Source of the DNA: Candidatus Firestoneibacteriota bacterium
Lineage (GTDB): Bacteria > JACRDZ01
DNA: 5,874 nucleotides
Reading direction: 5' to 3'
NCBI GenBank assembly: GCA_016212735.1
Contig: JACRDZ010000221.1
Location: 1-5,874 of the forward strand
Shown: positions 1 to 4,426 of the stretch, one piece after another
Numbering within the stretch: position 1 is the first letter of the stretch
How the letters are laid out: each line of letters opens with the position of its first letter
Made by a program: the position numbers and the translations under genes
The notes under the pieces: generated by a model
What the model was told of the DNA's origin: nothing
Seen by the model: only the letters and a program-made list of their open reading frames with translations
Databases searched by the model: none

Positions 1-200
1 ATCATTTATCGGAAAGACAGGAAGAAGTAGCAATTATGATTATGCAGGGTTTTCCCAATCGGAAGATTGCAGAAAGATTATTTATCTCTGAACTAACTGT
101 AAAAGACCATCTGCAAAATATTTTTGAAAAGACAGGTGTTCATACACGAAGTGAGCTAATTGCAAAAGTTTTAAATCTTAACGTTGAGGAAGCTAAATGA
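1..200 (+). CDS. LuxR/GerE-family transcriptional regulator, C-terminal HTH domain (5' partial)
   Basis: The frame is open from the window edge (first complete codon at 3) to TGA at 198-200, giving 65 visible residues. They start HLSERQEEVA and contain the LuxR/GerE signature: an L-S-x-R-Q-x-E-V opening, then NRKIAERLFIS and the recognition helix ELTVKDHLQNIFEKTGVHTR. The family usually carries this four-helix DNA-binding domain at the C-terminus, behind a receiver (NarL/FixJ type) or other sensor domain. That N-terminal part lies outside the window, so the input signal cannot be named. A second, headless copy of this gene end lies at 900-1028. The gene converges on the minus-strand brnTA module, and no clear intrinsic terminator is visible between them (201-262). 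Family assignment is secure; regulon and subtype are unknown. Confidence 0.9.
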   Translation, partial: HLSERQEEVAIMIMQGFPNRKIAERLFISELTVKDHLQNIFEKTGVHTRSELIAKVLNLNVEEAK

Positions 201-262
201 TTTAATGTCTCATTTATTGAGGTATGCCAGGACAAGCAAGAATAGATTCCGAAGGAGCATAA

Positions 263-493
263 CTATAAATATTCCATTGCATACCTATCCACTAACTCAC
301 GAATCATCTTCTGGTATTTTGTATTATGTTGTGCAGCTTTCCGCTTAAAAAAATCTATACTTGATTTTTTTAAAATCAATGTTACTTTTATTGTATCTTC
401 CGGGATAACTAACTTCTCAGGTGGGGGAAGAAAATCTTTAACTCTTATCAACCGTCCAATAGGTTTATCTGAATCAATCTTATTCCTTTTCAT
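263..493 (-). CDS. brnA: BrnA/CopG-type ribbon-helix-helix antitoxin
   Basis: This is a 76-residue protein starting MKRNKIDSDK. A proline-rich linker (DFLPPPEKLVIPE, about 20-32) leads into a ribbon-helix-helix domain: strand TIKVTLILKK (34-43), helix A SSIDFFKRKAAQHN (44-57) and helix B KYQKMIRELVDRYAMEYL (59-76). BrnA-type antitoxins bind the BrnT toxin, and the dimer represses the operon promoter. I chose the ATG at 491-493 because AAAGGAGG lies upstream at 506-513 (12-nt spacing) and the family starts here. The frame stays open to an ATG at 553, but those extra 20 residues lie wholly inside brnT and look non-native. The start overlaps the brnT stop by 14 nt, so the two genes are probably translationally coupled, in the toxin-first order usual for BrnTA. 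Confidence 0.85.
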   Translation of the reverse strand: MKRNKIDSDKPIGRLIRVKDFLPPPEKLVIPEDTIKVTLILKKSSIDFFKRKAAQHNTKYQKMIRELVDRYAMEYL

Positions 494-764
494 AATAGTA
501 TCGTTCCTCCTTTCTCCAATATCCAGCGCCGTAGATTCTAATCTTATCACCACGATAAATAAATCTGACTGTTAAAATTTCGCCATCAACTTTGCCTAAA
601 CAAAAAAATCGTTCCTCTTTTTTATTATGCTTAGAATCGGTATAAATTTTTCTTTTCGTATCTTTAAATGCTTGTACCGCTGTAACAAAATCAACTTTAT
701 GCTTCTTAATATTAACTATTTCCTTATCTATATCCCAGGTAAAACTTCCAAACTCTTTATCCAT
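480..764 (-). CDS. brnT: BrnT-family ribonuclease toxin (type II toxin-antitoxin)
   Basis: This 94-residue protein has the usual BrnT length. Family landmarks are FTWDIDKEIVNIKKHKVDF (8-26, matching the F-x-W-D-x-x-K-x-x-x-N-x-x-K-H-x-V-x-F opening), a central HNKKEERFFCLGKV (46-59), the strand ILTVRFIYR and a C-terminal KIRIYGAGYWRKEERYYYE (74-92). BrnT toxins have a RelE-like fold, cleave RNA to arrest growth, and are neutralised by BrnA. The antitoxin gene follows immediately with a 14-nt overlap. The family's usual I-S-A-R motif near the C-terminus reads Y-G-A-G here, so an arginine is replaced by Gly81, which may alter activity. A promoter and inverted repeat lie just upstream (771-803). 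The family call is confident; toxicity is not established. Confidence 0.87.
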   Translation of the reverse strand: MDKEFGSFTWDIDKEIVNIKKHKVDFVTAVQAFKDTKRKIYTDSKHNKKEERFFCLGKVDGEILTVRFIYRGDKIRIYGAGYWRKEERYYYEKE

Positions 765-770
765 ACTAAA

Positions 771-800
771 AATATATCATATTGAAAACCACATTGTCAA
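771..800 (-). promoter_or_regulatory. Predicted brnTA promoter
   Basis: On the minus strand a consensus -35 box TTGACA (795-800) is followed after 18 nt by TATATT (771-776). Transcription would start within a few bases of the brnT ATG at 764, so the transcript would be almost leaderless. This fits the absence of a clear Shine-Dalgarno sequence before brnT. A TATGAT at 776-781 resembles a -10 box better but sits only 13 nt from the -35. Confidence 0.5.
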
Positions 801-803
801 TAT
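779..803. promoter_or_regulatory. Inverted repeat over the brnTA promoter, candidate BrnA operator
   Basis: ATATTGA (779-785) and TCAATAT (797-803) are perfect 7-bp inverted arms separated by 11 nt, with arm centres 18 bp apart. The right arm overlaps the TTGACA -35 box, and the left arm lies in the spacer beside the -10. Ribbon-helix-helix antitoxins commonly autorepress at such dyads, so BrnA binding is inferred from position and symmetry. Confidence 0.45.
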
Positions 804-808
804 AATTA

Positions 809-858
809 TATGTATGGACTGTAATTCAGACATCTGAATTGCAGTATGTATGGAGTGT
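809..858. repeat. 12-bp hairpin flanked by short direct repeats
   Basis: ACTGTAATTCAG (818-829) and CTGAATTGCAGT (834-845) form a 12-bp inverted repeat with a 4-nt loop and one A/G mismatch, which would be a G-U pair in RNA. It is bracketed by TATGTATGGACTGT (809-822) and TATGTATGGAGTGT (845-858), direct repeats with a single difference. No T-tract follows on either strand, so it is not a standard terminator. It could be a regulator-binding dyad or a relic of a small mobile element. It lies between the brnT promoter and the luxR remnant. Confidence 0.6.
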
Positions 859-899
859 GCAACAAATTGAAAACAAAAATTTGCTACTAAGGCACAAAG

Positions 900-1028
900 G
901 AAAGATTATTTATCTCCGAACTAACCGTAAAAGACCATCTGCAAAATATCTTTGAAAAGATAGGTGTTCATTCACGAAGCGCGCTAATTGCAAAAGTACT
1001 GAATCTTAACAGAGATGAAACCAGATAA
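900..1028 (+). pseudogene. Headless duplicate of the LuxR-family 3' end
   Basis: Positions 900-1010 align without gaps to 72-182 of the upstream luxR gene, with 10 differences in 111 nt. The frame continues to its own TAA at 1026-1028. The product would read ERLFISELTVKDHLQNIFEK, then IGVHSRSALIAKVLNLN and a private tail RDETR. That covers only the recognition helix and dimerisation helix of the HTH. An in-frame TAA at 888-890 closes the frame upstream, with no start codon in between, so it cannot be expressed as a regulator. Of the nine altered codons, six are synonymous, so the source copy was a functional gene and not freely decaying DNA. The upstream homology ends abruptly near 899. Confidence 0.85.
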
Positions 1029-1063
1029 TCTAATATGTGTCGTTTCTCTATATTATACTCCAT

Positions 1064-1085
1064 TTTTTTCACAATTTTTTCACAA
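1064..1085 (+). repeat. Perfect 11-bp tandem repeat next to the htpX -35 box
   Basis: TTTTTTCACAA occurs twice back to back (1064-1074 and 1075-1085), ending 5 bp before the -35 hexamer at 1091. This places TTCACA hexamers at 1068 and 1079, one helical turn apart with 5-nt spacers. OmpR/PhoB-class response regulators bind direct repeats with this geometry just upstream of -35. The site may instead act as an A/T-rich UP element. The repeat is certain; its function is inferred. Confidence 0.55.
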
Positions 1086-1090
1086 TTTTC

Positions 1091-1119
1091 TTGCATGCAG
1101 ATACATTTTTAAATATAAT
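1091..1119 (+). promoter_or_regulatory. Predicted sigma-70-type promoter of the htpX operon
   Basis: TTGCAT (1091-1096) and a perfect TATAAT (1114-1119) are separated by the optimal 17 nt. Transcription would begin around 1126, about 50 nt before the htpX ATG. It is the strongest promoter-like sequence in the window and drives the plus-strand htpX, phosphatase and probably nucleotidyltransferase genes. Confidence 0.75.
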
Positions 1120-1121
1120 CA

Positions 1122-1151
1122 TTATAGTACAGAATTATCTCTGTACTATAA
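1122..1151. promoter_or_regulatory. Perfect 12-bp dyad at the predicted transcription start, candidate operator
   Basis: TTATAGTACAGA (1122-1133) and TCTGTACTATAA (1140-1151) are exact inverted complements with a 6-nt centre. The dyad begins 3 bp downstream of the TATAAT and spans the expected +1, a position where a bound dimeric repressor would block initiation. In RNA the same sequence would form a hairpin near the 5' end of the transcript, leaving the ribosome binding site at 1157-1162 free. No T-run follows, so termination is unlikely. Confidence 0.6.
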
Positions 1152-1156
1152 ATTAT

Positions 1157-1162
1157 AGGAGG
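1157..1162 (+). promoter_or_regulatory. htpX ribosome binding site
   Basis: AGGAGG at 1157-1162 precedes the ATG at 1177 by 14 nt. The spacing is longer than usual, but no ATG, GTG or TTG lies closer in the htpX frame, so this site and the ATG at 1177 are accepted. Confidence 0.6.
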
Positions 1163-1176
1163 TTCTTCAGGTTATT

Positions 1177-2028
1177 ATGAATAATATTAAAACTTTTTTA
1201 TTTTTATCTTTATTAACTAGTCTGTTGGTTATTGCAGGTGGTGCTTTAGGCGGACAGAATGGAATGTTTTTTGCTTTTTTCTTTGCATGTATTATGAATT
1301 TTGTATCATACTGGTTTAGCGATAAAATCGTGTTAGCTATGTACAAAGCTCGCGAAATTAATGAGCAAGATGACACTGCCTTATTTGCAATAATAAAAGA
1401 AGTTGCAGATAAAGCATCCCTTCCCATGCCAAAAGTTTATATAATAAATGATCATTCTCCCAATGCTTTTGCAACAGGCAGAAATCCTGAACATGCCGCT
1501 GTTGCCGTAACAACAGGAATAATGAATTTATTAACTAAAGAAGAATTAAAAGGTGTTTTAGGGCATGAATTTGCACACATTAAAAACCGGGATATTCTTA
1601 TAGGTACTGTTGCTGCTACAATTGCAGGAGCGATATCTATGCTGGCATCTATTGCCAGATGGGGACTTATGTTCGGAGGTATGGGGGGAAGAAGAGATGA
1701 TGATAGGAACTCGAGCCCTATTGCTGCAATTGCTATGATGATTATTGCTCCCATAGCTGCAATGTTAATTCAGATGGCTGTTTCACGCTCAAGGGAATAT
1801 GAAGCTGATAAAGATGGAGCGCTCTTTTCAGGCAGCCCAAAATATCTTGCAGATGCTCTTAGTAATCTCGAATCAGGCGTCAGCCGCTATCCTATGGTAG
1901 AGGCAAATCCTGCGACTGCGCATATGTTTATTGTTAATCCGTTAAGAGGAGGTAATTCAATTTTAAAGCTGTTTAGTACCCATCCTCCTATTGAAGAGAG
2001 AATTGAAAAATTGCGAAAAATGATATAA
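1177..2028 (+). CDS. htpX: HtpX-type membrane zinc metalloprotease (peptidase family M48)
   Basis: This 283-residue protein is close to the usual HtpX length. Two hydrophobic segments near the N-terminus (about 4-25 and 30-48) are followed by the conserved PNAFATGR (95-102). The zinc site is HEFAH (130-134: His130 and His134 as ligands, Glu131 as general base), with Glu207 in SREYEAD (205-211) as expected third ligand. Two more hydrophobic stretches (about 141-160 and 181-202) and the C-terminal [10 protein letters not shown] (267-276) complete the family pattern. HtpX proteins sit in the cytoplasmic membrane with the active site facing the cytoplasm and degrade damaged membrane proteins, in some bacteria alongside FtsH. 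All catalytic residues are intact. The gene leads a probable operon with a GAF-PPM phosphatase starting 37 nt downstream. A strong promoter, a tandem repeat and a dyad point to tight control. Assignment is very secure. Confidence 0.95.
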   Translation: MNNIKTFLFLSLLTSLLVIAGGALGGQNGMFFAFFFACIMNFVSYWFSDKIVLAMYKAREINEQDDTALFAIIKEVADKASLPMPKVYIINDHSPNAFATGRNPEHAAVAVTTGIMNLLTKEELKGVLGHEFAHIKNRDILIGTVAATIAGAISMLASIARWGLMFGGMGGRRDDDRNSSPIAAIAMMIIAPIAAMLIQMAVSRSREYEADKDGALFSGSPKYLADALSNLESGVSRYPMVEANPATAHMFIVNPLRGGNSILKLFSTHPPIEERIEKLRKMI

Positions 2029-2065
2029 ACGTTTACAAATCTTCTATTCTTAGGATAAATTTATA

Positions 2066-3358
2066 ATGAAAACACAAAACAAAGTTGATAAACTAGAAAA
2101 ACAACTTTCCAGTTTGCGAAAAAAAAACCACAGAATAAAAATGGAGCTGGACGTATTGAATAAAGTCGGGAAAGCTCTTGGTTCTGTATTTAATTTAGAT
2201 GATCTATTAAACATGATAATGGGAATGATCACTGAAATTATGGAAGCGGATAGAAGTACACTTTATATCCTGGATAAAGAAAAAAATGTTCTCTGGTCTA
2301 AAATAGCTCAGTGTACTCAAGAAATCAAATTGCAGGTTGGACAGGGAATCGCAGGTTATGTTTGTAAGACAGGTGAAAATATAAATATTCCTGATGCATA
2401 CAAGGACACAAGATTTAATCCAGAAACTGATAAAAAAACAGGTTATCGTACTCGTTCAATGCTTACTATTCCAATGCGTGATCATAATGGAGAAATAACA
2501 GGTGTTATTCAGGTTCTAAATAAAAAAAAGGCTGTTTTTAACAAAAATGACGAAGAATTAGCATCTGTTTTAGGTACGCATATATCAATGGCAATTGAAA
2601 ATGTTAAACTTTATGAATATTATCTGGCCAAAAAAGAGATAGAACATGAAATGAAAATTGCTTATCAAACGCAAAAAAGTCTTCTGCCGAATAAATCTCC
2701 GGAAATAGCCAATTATGATATAAGCGGTTTCAACACACCTGCAAAAGATACTGGAGGAGATTATTATGATTTCATTGAATTAGATAAAGGAAAACTGGCT
2801 TTAGCGATTGGAGACATCACAGGAAAAGGACTTCCAGCAGCGCTTTTAATGACAACTGCAAGAGCATATATCAGGGCGCTATCTTCTCTAAACACTTCCA
2901 TAAAAGAAACTATCGAAAAAGTAAATAAAGCTATGTGTGCTGATACGGAATCTGACAAGTTTCTCACTTTATTTTACGGAGTATTAAATACACAGGACAA
3001 TACTTTTAGTTTTACAAATGCAGGACATGATGCACCTTTCTGGTTTCATGGAGAAGCAGTTGATACTCTTATAACAAATAATCTCTTTCTTGGAAGCTTC
3101 CCGGGTATTCCTTATAATGAAAAGAAAATACAGATAAATAAAGGGGATATAATAGCTCTTTATACTGATGGAGTTGTTGAAGCTCGTAATGAAAAAAACG
3201 AACTTTTTGGTGAAGATAGATTTATTCAGCTAATTAAAGAAAACAATCATTTATCTTCTCAACAGCTAATTGAAAAAACATATCAGGAAGTAAAAAAATT
3301 TATTGGTAAATGCAGCCAGCAGGATGATATAACTTTAATTATCGTAAAAGCTATTTAA
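2066..3358 (+). CDS. GAF-domain PPM (RsbU/SpoIIE-type) serine/threonine phosphatase
   Basis: This is a 430-residue soluble protein with no membrane segments. A charged coiled-coil-like N-terminus (about 1-32) leads to a GAF domain (about 33-180). A linker helix follows (about 181-205), then a PPM/SpoIIE phosphatase domain (about 213-430). Catalytic landmarks are present: GGDYYDF (230-236), GDITGKGLPAAL (249-260), NAGHDAP (318-324), YTDGVVEARN (366-375) and QQDDIT (418-423). The acidic metal ligands Asp232, Asp250, Asp368 and Asp420/421 are kept, so it should be active. Relatives such as RsbU and RsbP dephosphorylate STAS-domain anti-anti-sigma factors in partner switching. The GAF domain carries N-K...F-x3-D-E (152-163), seen in cyclic-nucleotide-binding GAF domains. 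AGGA (2052-2055) lies 10 nt before the ATG. No STAS or anti-sigma gene is in view, so the substrate is unknown. Confidence 0.93.
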   Translation: MKTQNKVDKLEKQLSSLRKKNHRIKMELDVLNKVGKALGSVFNLDDLLNMIMGMITEIMEADRSTLYILDKEKNVLWSKIAQCTQEIKLQVGQGIAGYVCKTGENINIPDAYKDTRFNPETDKKTGYRTRSMLTIPMRDHNGEITGVIQVLNKKKAVFNKNDEELASVLGTHISMAIENVKLYEYYLAKKEIEHEMKIAYQTQKSLLPNKSPEIANYDISGFNTPAKDTGGDYYDFIELDKGKLALAIGDITGKGLPAALLMTTARAYIRALSSLNTSIKETIEKVNKAMCADTESDKFLTLFYGVLNTQDNTFSFTNAGHDAPFWFHGEAVDTLITNNLFLGSFPGIPYNEKKIQINKGDIIALYTDGVVEARNEKNELFGEDRFIQLIKENNHLSSQQLIEKTYQEVKKFIGKCSQQDDITLIIVKAI

Positions 3359-3404
3359 CTTCTCAGTTACATACAAAGTAAAAGTAGATGAGGGATAAAT
3401 AGTT

Positions 3405-3537
3405 ATGACTAATAAATATTTCCAAGAGTATCTCATAATAACAGATTTAAAAACGTAGGATTCTATTTTTACCATCAAAAGGAGATGTTGCAGAAGGTTT
3501 TGAAAAACGCCACACATATAGGATTAATAAAATATGA
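3405..3537 (+). pseudogene. Small gene of about 43 codons broken by one frameshift, unknown function
   Basis: An ATG at 3405, with GAGGG at 3390-3394 (10-nt spacing, as in both neighbouring genes), opens a frame reading MTNKYFQEYLIITDLKT that stops at TAG 3456-3458. The +1 frame from 3451 continues as RRILFLPSKGDVAEGFEKRH and TYRINKI, to a TGA at 3535-3537. That stop overlaps the next gene's start as ATGA. In this second part 23 of 27 codons end in A or T, as expected for real coding sequence here, whereas the alternative -1 frame is G/C-rich at the third position. Removing one base from the five-A run at 3449-3453 would restore one 43-residue protein. I do not recognise the family. It may be a recent pseudogene, a sequencing error or, less likely, programmed frameshifting. 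Confidence 0.5.
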
Positions 3538-4169
3538 TTAACAAAAATGAGCGTCTTAGAGATGCTGCAAATGAATTTGTTTCGAAAGCGCGCACTTTAA
3601 CAAGTGCTTGCGAAATAGCAATAGTTGGTTCAGTGGCTGGTAATGATCCTTATCCCAATGATCTGGATTTAGCTATGGTTATTAATAATTTTAACGATTT
3701 TGAAATTTTAGCAAGGTATGCCAGGCAGATGAGTAAATTTTATCATGGCTGGGAAGTTTTTTTATTTGATGAAAATTTAACTTTTATGGGCAGAATCTGC
3801 CATAAAAGGGAATGTCGGTCACGTTCTGTTGATTGTTATACTCCTAGGTGTGGAGAACCATTGCATTTAAAAATAACTCCGGATTTCAAATATAATGAAA
3901 AACAATTTCTCTCATCACCGATTGATGTGTTATGGACATCTTACAAATCAAGTTGTTTATTGGAAAGAAAAAATAAGTTAGGTATTATTAAATCAAAAAT
4001 ATACCCGATTCTGGAAGACATTGAAATGAAATGTATATTTTGTGGTAATCATTTTACATTTACTGCAGAAGAACAAAAATTCTATCAAAAGCAAGGATTT
4101 CGTCCACCTAAACGATGTCCTGATTGCATAGAAGAGAAACATAGGATGAATGATATGTTTAGTTTGTAG
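3534..4169 (+). CDS. Nucleotidyltransferase-fold protein with C-terminal zinc ribbon
   Basis: This 211-residue protein starts at an ATG preceded by AGGA (3520-3523, 10-nt spacing). Residues 27-50 carry the polymerase-beta-type nucleotidyltransferase signature: GS at 32-33, then PNDLDLAMVI with Asp43 and Asp45 as probable metal ligands. Glu74 in WEVFLF is a candidate third carboxylate. A central cysteine cluster, Cys89, Cys93, Cys101 and Cys106 (C-x3-C-x7-C-x4-C), may bind a metal. Near the C-terminus CIFC (167-170) and CPDC (195-198) bracket FTFTAEEQKFYQKQGFRPPKR, matching the small 'probable zinc-ribbon' family often found as short proteins. Relatives of the catalytic fold transfer NMP to proteins, RNA or small molecules, and the substrate here is unknown. 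The ATG overlaps the stop of the broken small gene upstream. The architecture is confident; the activity is inferred. Confidence 0.8.
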   Translation: MINKNERLRDAANEFVSKARTLTSACEIAIVGSVAGNDPYPNDLDLAMVINNFNDFEILARYARQMSKFYHGWEVFLFDENLTFMGRICHKRECRSRSVDCYTPRCGEPLHLKITPDFKYNEKQFLSSPIDVLWTSYKSSCLLERKNKLGIIKSKIYPILEDIEMKCIFCGNHFTFTAEEQKFYQKQGFRPPKRCPDCIEEKHRMNDMFSL

Positions 4170-4239
4170 GTTTTTGTAAAATTTTGAATGACATTGTTTC
4201 TTAGGTTTCTTTACTTGTTCATTTGGACATTTGCCCGTG

Positions 4240-4269
4240 TAAGGGGTCGCGCCTGCTTACTTCCCCTTA
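4240..4269. repeat. GC-richer inverted repeat, possible dispersed repetitive element
   Basis: TAAGGGG (4240-4246) and CCCCTTA (4263-4269) are perfect inverted arms around a 16-nt loop. The loop allows an alternative pairing of GTAAG (4239-4243) with CTTAC (4256-4260). The stretch CCCGTGTAAGGGGTCGCGCC (4234-4253) is much richer in G and C than its surroundings. It lies in the convergent gap between the nucleotidyltransferase gene and the minus-strand small frames. No T-tract follows on either side, so it is a poor terminator. It resembles REP-type elements of environmental bacteria, but this is impression only. Confidence 0.45.
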
Positions 4270-4291
4270 AATCTTCTTCAGACTCTTTATC

Positions 4292-4426
4292 TTAGGGCTT
4301 GCGAAGAAATAACTTGAACATTCTCGCTTGTCTTTTTGCCGGATTTCTGCGTTGCATCCTTGCTGCATAGGTTAATTCTGCTATGTACCTTAAGGCTAAT
4401 GGCAGTAACTTAAGCAAGTTCTGCAT
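4292..4426 (-). CDS. Small basic protein, 44 residues, unknown function
   Basis: The frame reads MQNLLKLLPLALRYIAELTY, then AARMQRRNPAKRQARMFKLF and LRKP, ending at TAA 4292-4294. An excellent ribosome binding site, GGAGGTG (4431-4437), lies 6 nt from the ATG when measured from GGAGG, the best match in the window. The first half is leucine-rich and possibly amphipathic; the second half is strongly basic, suggesting membrane-surface or nucleic-acid contact. About half of its codons end in G or C (21 of 44), unlike the A/T-ending neighbours, so it may be acquired or part of a mobile element. Its start overlaps the end of the 36-residue frame upstream by 17 nt. I recognise no family, and translation is supported only by the ribosome binding site. 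Confidence 0.45.
   Translation of the reverse strand: MQNLLKLLPLALRYIAELTYAARMQRRNPAKRQARMFKLFLRKP

Noticed and set aside
201..262. Bidirectional terminator between luxR and brnA
   Set aside because: I find no stable hairpin with a T-tract on either strand.
494..553. Longer brnA start at the ATG at 551-553 adding 20 residues
   Set aside because: The added part lies entirely inside brnT, is unlike the family's N-terminus, and the AAAGGAGG at 506-513 points to the ATG at 493.
776..781. TATGAT as the brnTA -10 box
   Set aside because: It lies only 13 nt from the TTGACA -35, too short for a sigma-70-type promoter. TATATT at 18 nt is kept instead.
863..882. CAAATT...AATTTG inverted repeat
   Set aside because: The arms are only 6 bp and A/T-rich, expected by chance here.
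1167..1754. Minus-strand open frames antisense to htpX
   Set aside because: They mirror the htpX coding frame, lack ribosome binding sites and resemble no protein family.
2050..2967. Minus-strand open frames inside the phosphatase gene
   Set aside because: They lie antisense to conserved GAF and PPM motifs, with no independent signals.
3446..3541. Canonical -1 slippery heptamer T-TTA-AAA leading into the -1 frame after 3452
   Set aside because: The heptamer is in the right phase, but the -1 frame has G/C-rich third positions unlike local genes. The +1 frame has A/T third positions and an ATGA overlap with the next gene.
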